Shown in pieces: positions 9,482-18,747 of a DNA stretch of 64,000 nucleotides. A program made the translations under genes and the position numbers. A model generated the notes under the pieces. It was given only the letters and a program-made list of their open reading frames with translations. It was not told the origin of the DNA and ran no database searches. How positions within the stretch are numbered: position 1 is the first letter of the stretch; the number at the start of each line of letters is the position of its first letter. The DNA lies in contig NZ_JACTVJ010000018.1 of the NCBI RefSeq assembly GCF_014493765.1, forward strand, positions 1 through 64,000, in the 5' to 3' direction. This DNA comes from Streptomyces polyasparticus (lineage in GTDB: Bacteria > Actinomycetota > Actinomycetes > Streptomycetales > Streptomycetaceae).

Positions 9482-10533
9482 CCGGCCTTCTCGAAGCTTC
9501 CGCCCCGGCGCGCGCGGTGAGCGCGCGCACCCGGGTCCGCCGTCGCGTGCTGCTGCTCGGCGCGTGCGCCGTCGCCGCGCTCGTGGCCCTGTCCGTCGTC
9601 TCGCTCACCGTCGGCCAGATGTCCATGGAGGCCTCCGTGGCGCTACGGGCGCTCGTCGGACTCGGGGACCAGGGCGATGTGTTCGTGGTGCAGGAGTTCC
9701 GCGCGCCCCGGCTCGCGGCCGCGCTGATCGCGGGCGCCGGGCTCGGTGTGGCGGGGTCGCTGCTTCAGCGGCTGTTCCGCAATCCCCTGGCATCTCCGGA
9801 TGTCATGGGCATTACCGGCGGCGCGTCCTTCGGGTCCGTGGTGCTGCTCGCGACCGGTGCGTCCGCCTCGTTCATCCCGCTCGGCGCGCTCGGCGGAGGG
9901 CTGCTCGCCGCGCTGCTGCTCGGTGTCTTCGCCTGGAGCTCGGGCCTGACCGTCACACGGCTCGTGCTCGTGGGCCTCGCGGTCCAGGCGGGTCTCGCGG
10001 CGGCCGTGAACCTCATGGTGGTGCGCTTCCCCGCCGAGCTCGCCGGGGCGGCCCTGCAGTGGACGACCGGCTCGCTGTACGGGCGCACCTGGACCGAGGT
10101 CGGCGCGGCCGCCGTGGCCGGTGTCGTGGCGCTCGCCGCCGCATTCGTGCTGCACCGGCGGCTCGCGGTGCTCGACCTCGGGGACGAGTCGGCGGGTGCG
10201 CTCGGCATCAAGGTGTCCAGCGCCCGGCTCCAACTGCTGCTCACCGCCATCGCGTTGGCCTCCCTGGCCGCCGCGCTGACCGGTCCCGTCGCGTTCGTGG
10301 CCCTGGCCGTACCGCATCTGGTGCGCTTCGTCGCGGGTCCGCCCACGGCCGCGACCACCGCGCTGTCCTGCCTCGTGGGAGCCGTGCTGCTGCTCTCCTC
10401 CGACCTGGTGGTGCAGCACCTGCTTCCGGTCGAAGGACTGCCCGTCGGGGTGGTCACCGCGACGCTCGGGGCCCCCTGGCTCCTCGTCTTGATGATCCGT
10501 CAGAGCATGCCCGCCAACAGGAGCTCCGTATGA
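9478..10533 (+). CDS. Iron-siderophore ABC transporter permease (FecCD family, 2)
   Basis: A 351-residue second FecCD permease. Landmarks are EFRAPRLAAALIAGAGLGVA, LFRNPLASPDVMGITGGASF and GPVAFVALAVPHLVRF. The ATG at 9478 overlaps the previous stop by four bases, and the reading frame is open further upstream only as a shadow of the first permease. Its own stop overlaps the ATPase start (ATGA). It pairs with the first permease as a heterodimeric channel. Confidence 0.93.
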   Translation: MTGLLEASAPARAVSARTRVRRRVLLLGACAVAALVALSVVSLTVGQMSMEASVALRALVGLGDQGDVFVVQEFRAPRLAAALIAGAGLGVAGSLLQRLFRNPLASPDVMGITGGASFGSVVLLATGASASFIPLGALGGGLLAALLLGVFAWSSGLTVTRLVLVGLAVQAGLAAAVNLMVVRFPAELAGAALQWTTGSLYGRTWTEVGAAAVAGVVALAAAFVLHRRLAVLDLGDESAGALGIKVSSARLQLLLTAIALASLAAALTGPVAFVALAVPHLVRFVAGPPTAATTALSCLVGAVLLLSSDLVVQHLLPVEGLPVGVVTATLGAPWLLVLMIRQSMPANRSSV

Positions 10534-11399
10534 CGTCCGAGCAGCTGGCCGCCACCGAGCATCGGGTTCCCCGGGACGACGCGTCCGCTCCCCGGCGCAA
10601 CGAGCTCTCCACCCGCGGGCTCGATCTGCGCTACGGCGACCGCGTGATCGTGGACGGGCTCGACCTGGTCCTTCCCGGTGACGCGATCACCGCGATCGTC
10701 GGGCCCAACGCCTGTGGAAAGTCCACCCTGTTGCGCGGCCTGACCCGGCTGCTCGCCCCCGCGGGCGGCTCCGTGGCGCTGGACGGCACGGACATCCACC
10801 GGATGCCCGCCCGCGCCCTCGCGCGCCGGATGGGGCTGCTTCCGCAGCAGCCGGTGACGCCCGAGGCGATCACCGTCGAGGCCCTGGTCCGGCTCGGCCG
10901 CTATCCGCATCAGCGGCTTCTCAGCCCGTGGTCGACCGCCGACCAGGCCGCCGTGGACGCGGCCCTCGCCCGCACCGGCACCGATGTGCTGCGCGAGCAG
11001 CCCGTGGACCAGCTCTCCGGCGGTCAGCGCCAGCGCGCCTGGATCGCCCTGGCCCTGGCGCAGGACACGGATCTGCTGCTGCTCGACGAGCCCACGACCT
11101 TCCTCGATCTGCGGCACCAGCTCGATGTCCTCGATCTGGTGGCCGAGTTGCACGCCGAGGCCGGCCGCACCGTCGTGATGGTGCTGCACGACCTCGGACA
11201 GGCCGCCCGTTACGCGGACCACCTCGTGGTCCTCAAGGACGGGCAGCTCGCGGCGGCCGGCGCACCGGCCGACGTCCTCGACGCGGAGCTCGTGAAGTCC
11301 GTGTTCGACGTGGACTGCCGGGTGATCCCCGACCCGGAGTCCGGCACCCCGCTCGTCATCCCCAGACACCGGCCTGCCGGACGGCGCCCACCTGTCTGA
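10530..11399 (+). CDS. Iron-siderophore ABC transporter ATP-binding protein
   Basis: A 289-residue FepC/FecE-type ATPase. Walker A is GPNACGKST, the Q-loop region reads LLPQQPVTPEAITV, the signature is LSGGQRQRAW, Walker B is LLLLDEPTTFLDL and the switch histidine is in VLHDLGQAARYAD. The ATG at 10530 overlaps the upstream permease stop. It powers the two permeases. The roughly 30-residue N-terminal extension before the ABC fold is poorly conserved in this family. Confidence 0.94.
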   Translation: MTSEQLAATEHRVPRDDASAPRRNELSTRGLDLRYGDRVIVDGLDLVLPGDAITAIVGPNACGKSTLLRGLTRLLAPAGGSVALDGTDIHRMPARALARRMGLLPQQPVTPEAITVEALVRLGRYPHQRLLSPWSTADQAAVDAALARTGTDVLREQPVDQLSGGQRQRAWIALALAQDTDLLLLDEPTTFLDLRHQLDVLDLVAELHAEAGRTVVMVLHDLGQAARYADHLVVLKDGQLAAAGAPADVLDAELVKSVFDVDCRVIPDPESGTPLVIPRHRPAGRRPPV

Positions 11400-11416
11400 A
11401 CAGCGCCAAGTCCCCC

Positions 11417-11502
11417 AGCCCGTACGGCTCGTGCGCCTGCTGCCCGTACGGCTCCTGCTTCTCCTGCCGTACGGCTCCTGCTCCACCTGCCCGTACGGCA
11501 GA
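11417..11502. repeat. Four ~24-bp tandem repeats with CCCGTACGG core
   Basis: The gap between the ATPase and the binding-protein gene holds four imperfect copies of a 23-24-bp unit built around CCGTACGGCTCCTGCT (cores at 11419, 11443, 11467 and 11490). The last copy ends as the palindrome CTGCCCGTACGGCAG. The copies face the same way, so this is a minisatellite-like array. A role in differential expression of the lipoprotein is possible but not shown. Confidence 0.8.
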
Positions 11503-11539
11503 AACCCTCGATGACCGCTCACAACAGGAAAGAACCCTC

Positions 11540-12565
11540 ATGTCCACCAGAACCACCCCGCGCGGCCTGCGCCGCCTCGGCACCGCTCTCGCCGCCCTCG
11601 CCATCGGCGTCACGGCGCTCACCGGCTGCGGCGGCAGCGAGGACAAGTCCACCGACTCCAAGGGCAAGGAGAACGTCGGCGCCGCGTCCGACGCCTTCCC
11701 GCGGACCGTCAAGCACGCCATGGGCGAGACCGAGATCCCCACGCAGCCCAAGAACGTGGTCGTGCTCGACACCGGTGAGCTCGACTCGGTCACGATGCTC
11801 GGCATCAAGCCGGTCGGCGCCGTCTCCCCGCACTTCAAGACCGCGGGCGGCTTCCCCGAGTACCTGGGCGACAAGGTCGAGGGCGCCAAGGACGTCGGCC
11901 CGCTCCTGGAGCCGAACCTCGAGCTGATCGCCTCGCTCAAGCCGGATCTGATCCTGTCCTCCAAGGTCCGCCACGAGAAGGTCTACGACAAGCTCAAGGG
12001 CATCGCCCCGACCGTCTTCACCGAGACCACCGGCGGCCCCTGGAAGGAGAACCTGAAGGTTCACGCCGAGGCCCTCGGTCTTGAGAAGGAGGCCGGCGAC
12101 CGCCTGAAGGCGTACGAGGCCCGCGCGAAGGCGCTGGGTGAGGCCATCAAGGAGAAGTTCGACGGCAAGATGCCGTCCGCTTCGGTGGTCCGCTTCGTGG
12201 CCGGTCCGACGCGTCTCTACCAGAAGTCCTCGTACAGCGGTGTCGTCCTCGACGACATCGGCCTGCAGCGCCCCGAGTCGCAGTCCTCGACCGACCCCGA
12301 GGTCACGATGCTCGACGTCAGCCCCGAGCAGATCGACAAGGCCGAGGCCGACCTGGTGTTCGTGACGCTGGCCGACGAGCCGTCCAAGACCAAGCAGAAG
12401 GACGTCACGTCCAACCCGGTCTGGAAGTCCCTCGGCGCCGTGAAGAACGACAAGGTCTTCACCGTTCCGGACGAGACCTGGATGTCCGGCATCGGTGTCC
12501 AGGCCGCCGAGCACATGCTCGAGGACGTCGCGAAGGCCGCGGGCGTCGAGCTGCCGGAGGCGTAA
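11540..12565 (+). CDS. Siderophore-binding lipoprotein of ABC importer
   Basis: A 341-residue lipoprotein with basic N-terminus, hydrophobic signal, lipobox LTGC and Gly/Ser/Lys-rich linker. The mature part is a class III periplasmic-binding fold (FecB/FepB/CeuE-like) with NVVVLDTGELDSVTMLGIKPVG, LELIASLKPDLILSSK and the C-terminal VPDETWMSGIGVQAAEHMLEDV. It would bind the ferric siderophore outside the membrane for the FecCD pair. The start is ATG 11540 (AGGAAAG upstream). As a Gram-positive receptor it takes the place of the TonB receptor found in vibrioferrin systems. Confidence 0.92.
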   Translation: MSTRTTPRGLRRLGTALAALAIGVTALTGCGGSEDKSTDSKGKENVGAASDAFPRTVKHAMGETEIPTQPKNVVVLDTGELDSVTMLGIKPVGAVSPHFKTAGGFPEYLGDKVEGAKDVGPLLEPNLELIASLKPDLILSSKVRHEKVYDKLKGIAPTVFTETTGGPWKENLKVHAEALGLEKEAGDRLKAYEARAKALGEAIKEKFDGKMPSASVVRFVAGPTRLYQKSSYSGVVLDDIGLQRPESQSSTDPEVTMLDVSPEQIDKAEADLVFVTLADEPSKTKQKDVTSNPVWKSLGAVKNDKVFTVPDETWMSGIGVQAAEHMLEDVAKAAGVELPEA

Positions 12566-12620
12566 CGCTCCAAGGCGTAACGCCCCAAGGGTTCACGTCC
12601 CAAGGCTTCACGTTCCAAGG
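12561..12620. repeat. Four tandem 15-bp repeats covering the stop codon
   Basis: Copies start at 12561 (CGTAACGCTCCAAGG), 12576, 12591 and 12606. The first contains the TAA stop of the binding-protein gene, so the repeat looks like serial duplication of the gene end. Copies 1-2 and 3-4 form two closer pairs. Confidence 0.85.
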
Positions 12621-12635
12621 CTTCATGCCTCTCCC

Positions 12636-12670
12636 GGGCCGGGCCGCACTCCCCCATGGCGGCCCGGCCC
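12636..12670 (+). terminator. Strong hairpin between importer and biosynthetic genes
   Basis: A 12-bp all-GC stem, GGGCCGGGCCGC (12636-12647) with GCGGCCCGGCCC (12659-12670), and an 11-nt loop. It lies 71 bp after the binding-protein stop and 40 bp before the ATP-grasp gene. It may attenuate rather than fully stop transcription, because no separate iron box or clear promoter is visible before the biosynthetic genes. Confidence 0.7.
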
Positions 12671-12710
12671 CACCCCCTTGCTCACCCCCCACCCGGAAGG
12701 GGTTCAGCCC

Positions 12711-13922
12711 ATGCGGCTGTTCCTGCTCGCCACCGTCCCCACCGACTCGGTCACCGAAGGCTTCCTGCCCGCGGCAGCCCGCCTCGGACTCGACGTCACC
12801 CTGCTCACCGACCGCCCCGAACTGCACCAACGCGCTTATGAGGGGCTCGACTTCGCCGCCGGGGTCGAGATCCTGGAGTGCGACGTACGGGACTTCCGCG
12901 CGGTGATCACACGGATCGCCACGCACGGCCACCGCCCCGACGCGGTGTTCACCAACAGCGACCATCTGCAGACCCAGGCCGCCCTGGCCGCCGACTACTT
13001 CGGCCTGCCCGGCAAGGACTGGCGGGCCGCGCTGCGCGCCAAGGACAAGGCCGGGATGCGCCGTCATCTGGCGGCCGAAGGCGTCGATACGGTCTGGTCG
13101 GCCGAGCTGCCCGCGGGCCAGGACCCGGCCTCGCTCACCTCGCTGCCCGTGCCGTACCCGTGCGTGGTCAAGCCGCGCGAAGGGGTGGCCAGCGAGGACG
13201 TCGTGCTCGTCGACGGACCGGCCGAACTCGTGCTGCGCTGCAAGGAGATCCAGGAGCGCAGGACCGGTGCCGCCCTCGTCGTCGAGGAGTACCTGCCCGG
13301 CGAGCTGTACACCCTGGAGACGCTCGGGGACGGTACGCGCCGCCATGTGCTCGGCGGGTTCCACACCGAAGTGTCCGCTCCCCCGGTCTTCATCGAGGAG
13401 CGCCTCACGTTCGTGCCGGCGCACCCTCCGGAGATCGTGGCGCAGGTGCTCACCCAGCTCGACGCGCTCGGGGTCGGCTTCGGCGCCTGCCACACCGAGT
13501 TCGTGGTGCACGAGGGCCGCGCGCGGATCATCGAGGTCAACTACCGCGCGATCGGCGACCAGTGCGATCTGCTGCTCGCGCAGCTTCTGGACATCCCGCT
13601 CTTCGAGCACATCCTCCGGACGCATCTCGGGACCCCGCTGCCCGATGACCTGGGCGCGCGCGATGACGGCCGTGCTCGCCTGGAGTACCCGTGCGCCACG
13701 TCGGCGGGCACGCTGCTCGCCGCGCCCCGGGCGCAGGATCTGGACGCCGACGGCGTACGCATGACGTACCGGCCGCTGCGTGAGGTCGGCGAGCGCCATG
13801 AGCTGTACGGCACCAACCGGGACTATCTGGGGGTGCTGCGGGCCATCGGTACCTCGCAGGAGGCCGTGGACCGGGTCGTGGCGGACTTCCTGGCCGCGCA
13901 GCGGTGGGAGATCGCGCCGTGA
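12711..13922 (+). CDS. ATP-grasp ligase, PvsA-like siderophore biosynthesis
   Basis: A 403-residue ATP-grasp enzyme. An N-terminal Rossmann-like pre-ATP-grasp region (MRLFLLATVPTDSVTEGFLPAA) is followed by the nucleotide-binding core (CVVKPREGVASEDVVLV, ALVVEEYLPGELYTLE) and a metal-binding tail (GACHTEFVVHEGRARIIEVN). Such ligases make amide bonds by way of acyl phosphates. In vibrioferrin synthesis PvsA, of this family, activates a carboxylate for amide formation with alanine. The start is ATG 12711 with GGAAGGGG upstream. Its stop overlaps the next gene (GTGA). The order of the next four genes matches pvsB-C-D-E. Confidence 0.85.
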   Translation: MRLFLLATVPTDSVTEGFLPAAARLGLDVTLLTDRPELHQRAYEGLDFAAGVEILECDVRDFRAVITRIATHGHRPDAVFTNSDHLQTQAALAADYFGLPGKDWRAALRAKDKAGMRRHLAAEGVDTVWSAELPAGQDPASLTSLPVPYPCVVKPREGVASEDVVLVDGPAELVLRCKEIQERRTGAALVVEEYLPGELYTLETLGDGTRRHVLGGFHTEVSAPPVFIEERLTFVPAHPPEIVAQVLTQLDALGVGFGACHTEFVVHEGRARIIEVNYRAIGDQCDLLLAQLLDIPLFEHILRTHLGTPLPDDLGARDDGRARLEYPCATSAGTLLAAPRAQDLDADGVRMTYRPLREVGERHELYGTNRDYLGVLRAIGTSQEAVDRVVADFLAAQRWEIAP

Positions 13923-15751
13923 GCGCTGCATCCCGGGTGCGCCTGCCGGAGGGTGCGGCTTCGGTTGCGGCTTCGGTCGCGGCTTCGGACTGCGCCTCCG
14001 TCGAGGACGAGCTGATGCTGCGGGTCCTCGGCGCGCTGCTGCGTGAGGACGTGGTGGGGCTGCGGACCCGTGGCGCGGTGGTGCGGCGTGCGGACGGACC
14101 GTGGCTGCGCCTGGCCGCGAGGCGTGCGGTGGTCCCGGCGCAGGGCGAACGTTCCGACGCGCTCCTCCTTGCGCTCGCCGAGGACGGCTTCCAGAGCGAG
14201 TACGCCGCTCGGCTTCCGTATCTCGTACGGGAATCCGACAGCGCACATCTGACGGACACGGACAGTGTCCTGGCCGCCCTGAGCGCCCTGGCCGACCCCG
14301 TCGACCGGCCCGGCTTCGACGCCTTCGCCGCCGAGTGCCGGCAGACCCTGGCCACCATGCGGCTGCACGCGCGCGTACAGCCCGAGGTGCTCGGCGCGCT
14401 GAGCGCGCGGCACGGCACGGATCCGGCGCGCTGGAGCGGCCTCGGCTCCTCGCTCGCGTACGACACCCTCGCCGCCCATCTCGACCACCCCGTCTATCCC
14501 ACCGCACGGGGCCGCTCCGGCCTGAGCGACGCACAACTGCACGCGTACGCCCCGGAGTTCCACCCGACGTTCGCGCTGCGCTGGATCGCCCTGCCCAAGG
14601 ACGCGGTCACCGCGCGCGGGGGCCTGCCCGCCTTCTGGCCCTCCCCCGCCGACCTCGGCCTGCCCGGGCTCGCACAGTCCCATCTGGCCCTGCCCGTCCA
14701 CCCGCTCACCGCAGGCGAACCGCTGCGCGAGGCCCTGCGCGCCACGGGCCTCGACGCGGACGCCGTGCTCGCCGAAGATCCGTATCTGAATGTCGTCCCG
14801 ACCCTCTCGATGCGTACGGTCGCCCTCGCCGACGACCCGGCGGCCCACCTCAAACTGCCGCTCGCCACTGCCACGTTGGGCCTGCGCAACCGCCGCACCA
14901 TCAAGCCCGGCACGCTCGTCGACGGCGCCGCGGGACAGCGGCTCATCGAGACGGTCCTGGACCGTGAGCCCCGCTTCCGGGGCGTGATCCTGCACGCCGA
15001 CGAGAGCACCTACGCCCACGCCGGTCACGAGCTGCTCGCCGTGCTGCCGCGCACCTACCCGGCCGGTCTCGACGACTGCGTGGTGCTGCCGATGGCCGCA
15101 CTCCTGAGCCGGGCGCCCGGGGACCGGCTGGTGATCGACCACCTCGCGGCCCGCTTCCACGGCGGCGATCCGCTCGCGCTGCTCGACGCCTGTCTCACGC
15201 TGCTCTTCGACTGGCAGACCACGCTCTTCTCGTACGGCATCGCCCTCGAATCGCATCAGCAGAACATCTCGCTCGTCCTCGACGAGGGCGCGGGCGGGGG
15301 CCGCACCCGGCTGCGGCTGCTGTTCAAGGACAACGACGGGCCGCGCATCAACACCGTCCGGCTGCGGCAGATGCTCGGTGAAGACGCCCCGGATCCCTGC
15401 GAGTTCGACGACGGGCGGATCTTCGGCGAGGACGACGAGGCCGTCACGGACCTCTTCACCACGATCACGCTGCACCTGTGCGCGGGCGCCTACGCCTTCG
15501 GGCTCGCCCGGCACGGCCGTGCCCCGCTGGACGAGCTGCTCGCCCTGGTGCGGGCCCGGCTCGCGCAGGCCGTGGCGCGGATGGATCCCGGGCCGGGCGC
15601 GGTGCTCCGCAAGCACGTACTGGACGCGGGGCAGCTGCCTGTCAAGGCGATGGTCACCGCGGGCAGTCTGCTCAGCAAGGAGCGTTCGGGCGCCGCGGAC
15701 ATCAACAAGCACTACACGAGCGGGCCCAACTACCTGCTCCGAGGAGTGTGA
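13919..15751 (+). CDS. NIS siderophore synthetase (IucA/IucC), PvsB-like
   Basis: A 610-residue NRPS-independent siderophore synthetase, the usual length for the family. It adenylates a carboxylate (typically of citrate or an alpha-ketoglutarate unit) and couples it to an amine or alcohol. Family blocks seen are HPVYPTARGRSGLS (the ATP-binding loop), YAPEFHPTFALRW, SMRTV, KLPLATATLGLRNRRTI, ALESHQQNISLVLD and RLLFKDNDG (catalytic and metal region). The C-terminal FhuF-like part ends with KHYTSGPNYLLRGV. The start is GTG 13919, overlapping the ligase stop. The N-terminus has an Ala/Ser repeat. Confidence 0.9.
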   Translation: MSAASRVRLPEGAASVAASVAASDCASVEDELMLRVLGALLREDVVGLRTRGAVVRRADGPWLRLAARRAVVPAQGERSDALLLALAEDGFQSEYAARLPYLVRESDSAHLTDTDSVLAALSALADPVDRPGFDAFAAECRQTLATMRLHARVQPEVLGALSARHGTDPARWSGLGSSLAYDTLAAHLDHPVYPTARGRSGLSDAQLHAYAPEFHPTFALRWIALPKDAVTARGGLPAFWPSPADLGLPGLAQSHLALPVHPLTAGEPLREALRATGLDADAVLAEDPYLNVVPTLSMRTVALADDPAAHLKLPLATATLGLRNRRTIKPGTLVDGAAGQRLIETVLDREPRFRGVILHADESTYAHAGHELLAVLPRTYPAGLDDCVVLPMAALLSRAPGDRLVIDHLAARFHGGDPLALLDACLTLLFDWQTTLFSYGIALESHQQNISLVLDEGAGGGRTRLRLLFKDNDGPRINTVRLRQMLGEDAPDPCEFDDGRIFGEDDEAVTDLFTTITLHLCAGAYAFGLARHGRAPLDELLALVRARLAQAVARMDPGPGAVLRKHVLDAGQLPVKAMVTAGSLLSKERSGAADINKHYTSGPNYLLRGV

Positions 15752-15757
15752 GCGGCG

Positions 15758-17005
15758 ATGACCGCGACCACCCCGTCGGTGCGGCGGCAGAAGGAGCCCG
15801 ACCGTCCTGCGGCCCTGGGCCGGCGGCAGGTGCACGCCGTGGCCGGCTGCTACTTCGTGGCCTCGTTCGCGGCGCTCGGACTGCCGCCGTATCTCACCGA
15901 GATCCTGCCGGAGCTGGGCGACAGGACCGCCCGCTGGGCCGGTCTGCTGTATGTCGTCCCGACGGTGTTCGGTGCGCTCGGCGCCCCGCTGTGGGGCCGG
16001 CTCGCGGACCGCTTCGGACGCAAACGGCTGCTTCTTCGCGCCCAGTTGGGCCTCGCGCTCGCCTTCGTGCTCGCCGGGTGGGCCGACTCGCTCGGCACGT
16101 TCACGGCGGCGCTCGTGCTCCAGGGCATCCTCGGCGGCACCTTCGCGGCCTCCAACGGCTATCTCGCCGCGTCCCTCGAAGGCCCCGGCCTGTCCAGGGC
16201 GCTCACCTTGATGCAGGGCAGCGCACGCGCCGCGCTGGTCGTGGCGCCCATCGTGGTCGGCGCGCTGTCTCCGTGGCTCTCGCCGCACCGGCAGTACGCG
16301 CTGCTCGCGGTGCTTCCGCTGGCCGCCGCGGTGATGCTGTGCCTGCTGCCGGAGCCGGGGAGGCCGCAGGTCCGTGCGGCCGAGCCCGTCGACGTCCCGC
16401 TTCCCACGGCGACACCCCTGCGCGCCCTGTACGTCTACGAGTTCACCTTCGTGTTCTCGACCGTCATCTCCTTCCCGTATCTGATCGCGCTCATAGAGGA
16501 CCGAATACCCGGCATCTCACCGGCCGTCTCCGGAGTGCTCTTCGCCCTGCCGCACCTGTGCTACCTGCTGTGTGCGATGCAGGTGCACGGGCGCTTCGTG
16601 GAGCGTCCGCGCCTGGGCATCGCGCTCGGCTTCGGCTTCATCGCGCTCGGTCTCGCCGGGCACGGTCTCGCCCATTCGCTCGCCGCGTTCACCGCCGTAC
16701 GGCTGCTGCTCGGCGTCGGGCTCACGCTCGGCCTGGTGTGTCTGTCCGTGCTCGCCGCCGACTGCGCCAAAGGGCGCCCGCCCGGCGGGATGTTCGGCTC
16801 ACTTGAATTCGTCTCCAAGGGCGGCGCCGTGGCCGCCGGTCTGGCGGCCGCCGCGGGCAACAGCCTGCTCGGGCCCGCCGCCCCCGTCCTGACCGGCACG
16901 GCCGTCGCCCTGGGCACCGCCTGTGCCGTCGGTCTGCCCGCCCTGTTCCGCCGCTCGACTCGCATCCGCATCCGCGTCCGCGACCGCATCCGCTGGAGCC
17001 CCTGA
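15758..17005 (+). CDS. MFS transporter, siderophore exporter, PvsC-like
   Basis: A 415-residue major-facilitator protein with twelve predicted helices. It has the typical loop 2-3 motif GRLADRFGRKRL and ends in an arginine-rich tail (RIRIRVRDRIR) encoded by a short hexamer-type repeat. Its place between the two NIS synthetases equals that of pvsC, the vibrioferrin exporter, so export of the finished siderophore is the likely role. It starts 6 bp after the previous stop, and its stop overlaps the next start (TGATG). Confidence 0.88.
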   Translation: MTATTPSVRRQKEPDRPAALGRRQVHAVAGCYFVASFAALGLPPYLTEILPELGDRTARWAGLLYVVPTVFGALGAPLWGRLADRFGRKRLLLRAQLGLALAFVLAGWADSLGTFTAALVLQGILGGTFAASNGYLAASLEGPGLSRALTLMQGSARAALVVAPIVVGALSPWLSPHRQYALLAVLPLAAAVMLCLLPEPGRPQVRAAEPVDVPLPTATPLRALYVYEFTFVFSTVISFPYLIALIEDRIPGISPAVSGVLFALPHLCYLLCAMQVHGRFVERPRLGIALGFGFIALGLAGHGLAHSLAAFTAVRLLLGVGLTLGLVCLSVLAADCAKGRPPGGMFGSLEFVSKGGAVAAGLAAAAGNSLLGPAAPVLTGTAVALGTACAVGLPALFRRSTRIRIRVRDRIRWSP

Positions 17006-18747
17006 TGTCGCTGCCCACGGGCACCGTCCCCGCCGTACCGACCACGCCGCCCGAACTGCCCCGCGCCGACTGGGCCGTGGCACACACCCTCCTCAACTGC
17101 CTGCTCCGCGAAGTCTCCGCCCCCGAGCACCAGACCGCCGTCTGTGACGACCACCTCCTCCTTCGCCTGCCCCGCGCCGGCGTCCTGCTCCGCGTCGCGC
17201 TGCGCCGCACCTCGCTGCTCGGTGCGCACCGCTACACCGGCCCCGTGTACGTCCAGCGGGGCGACACCTGGGCGGAGGCGGACTGGCGGCTGCTCGCCGA
17301 ATACACGCAGGCCGAGCTGTCGCTGCGGACCGGGGTGCGCAACGAGGAGTTCCTGGAGCAGATCGCGTCCAGCCACCAGGGGGTGCGGGCCGCGCTCGCC
17401 GGCGCCCGCTCCCGGGAGCTCACCGCGGACCCGTATCTGGCCTCCGAGCAGTCGCTGCTGTTCGGGCACCGCTTCCACCCCGCGCCGAAGGCCCGCAGCG
17501 GTGACGCCGCGTCCTGGGCCGCGTATGCCCCCGAGGCGGGTGCCTCGTTCCCGCTGCGGCTGTTCGCCGTACGGGAGCACCTCGTCGCCGAGGAGCTGGC
17601 GCGGCCCGACGCGGCGGCCGCCCTGGACCGCCTGCACCCGTCCGTGCCCGCCGGCCACCGGCTGCTTCCCGCCCACCCCTGGCAGCTCTCGCTCCTGGAG
17701 GACCACCCGGCGCTGCGCGCGGCGCTGGCGAGCGGCGACATGATCGACCTCGGGACCACCGCGCGGCCCTTCGCCGCCACGGCGTCGGTGCGCACGCTGT
17801 ACGACGGCGACACGTTCCTGAAGTTCAGCCTGAACGTGCGGATCACCAACTGCCTGCGCAAGAACGCCAGTTACGAGCTGTCGGGCGCGGTGGCCCTGAC
17901 CCGCTTCCTGGACGGGGCGCTCGCCGATCTGGCCGCCCGCTTCCCGGGCAGCGCGATGCTGCGCGAGCCCGCGTACCGCAGCCTGGCGCTGCCGGGACCG
18001 GACGGGAAGCCCGATGTGGCGCTCCTGGAGGGCTTCGGTGTGATCGTCCGCGAGGGGCTCTCGCGGCGTCTGCTCCCGGGGACGACTCCGCTGCTCGCGG
18101 GCGCGGTGGCCGACGAGTATCCGACCGGGCCCGGGCACATCTCGCGGCTCCTGGACGGTGCGGGCCCGCACGAGACTCTCGCGTGGTGGCGGGCGTATCT
18201 GAAGCTGCTCGTGCCGCCGGTGATGGCCGCGTACTTCGACCATGGGCTCGTCCTCGAACCGCATCTGCAGAATGTCCTGGTCTGCGTCGGCGAGGACGGG
18301 ATGCCCGCCCAGGTCCTGTTCCGCGACCTCGAGGGCACCAAGCTGCTGCCCGAGCACCACGCCGAGACGCTGGCCGGCCTGCCGCCCGAGGTCGCGGGCC
18401 CGATGACCTATGACGCGCAGCGCGGCTGGGACCGGGTCGTGTACTGCCTGCTCGTCAACCACGTCAGCGAGCTGCTCGCCGCGCTCGCCGATCTGCACCC
18501 CTCGCTCGAAGCCGCGCTGTGGGCCGAGGTCCGCGCCGTACTGCAGGAGCACGCCGACGCGTACGGCTGCCCGCCGCGGCTCGCGGCGCTGCTCGCGGGG
18601 GTGCCGCTGCCCGCGAAGGCCAATCTGCTCACGCGCTGGGAGCGGAAGGCGGACCGCGCCGCGGGCTATGTCCCTCTGCCGTCGCCGCTCGCGGAGTCCG
18701 TCCTGAACGGAGCGTCCGCCCCACTCGACCCCTGGAGCACCCGATGA
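17005..18747 (+). CDS. NIS siderophore synthetase (IucA/IucC), PvsD-like
   Basis: A second, 580-residue IucA/IucC synthetase, diverged from the first. Blocks include FGHRFHPAPKARSGD (ATP-binding loop), LLPAHPWQLSLLED, ASVRTLYD, KFSLNVRITNCLRKN, HGLVLEPHLQNVLV and LFRDLEGTKLLPE. In the vibrioferrin route PvsD condenses citrate with a serine-derived unit; the same role is inferred here. The start overlaps the exporter stop. Its last ten codons (SAPLDPWSTR) were copied into the tandem duplication at 18721-18784. Confidence 0.9.
   Translation: MSLPTGTVPAVPTTPPELPRADWAVAHTLLNCLLREVSAPEHQTAVCDDHLLLRLPRAGVLLRVALRRTSLLGAHRYTGPVYVQRGDTWAEADWRLLAEYTQAELSLRTGVRNEEFLEQIASSHQGVRAALAGARSRELTADPYLASEQSLLFGHRFHPAPKARSGDAASWAAYAPEAGASFPLRLFAVREHLVAEELARPDAAAALDRLHPSVPAGHRLLPAHPWQLSLLEDHPALRAALASGDMIDLGTTARPFAATASVRTLYDGDTFLKFSLNVRITNCLRKNASYELSGAVALTRFLDGALADLAARFPGSAMLREPAYRSLALPGPDGKPDVALLEGFGVIVREGLSRRLLPGTTPLLAGAVADEYPTGPGHISRLLDGAGPHETLAWWRAYLKLLVPPVMAAYFDHGLVLEPHLQNVLVCVGEDGMPAQVLFRDLEGTKLLPEHHAETLAGLPPEVAGPMTYDAQRGWDRVVYCLLVNHVSELLAALADLHPSLEAALWAEVRAVLQEHADAYGCPPRLAALLAGVPLPAKANLLTRWERKADRAAGYVPLPSPLAESVLNGASAPLDPWSTR

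Noticed and set aside
11417-11502. CRISPR array at the 24-bp repeats
   Set aside because: Only four degenerate copies with no spacers between them and no cas genes.
13823-16288. An 821-codon minus-strand ORF across the NIS synthetase and MFS genes
   Set aside because: Antisense shadow with low-complexity composition; the plus strand carries unmistakable IucA/IucC and MFS sequences.
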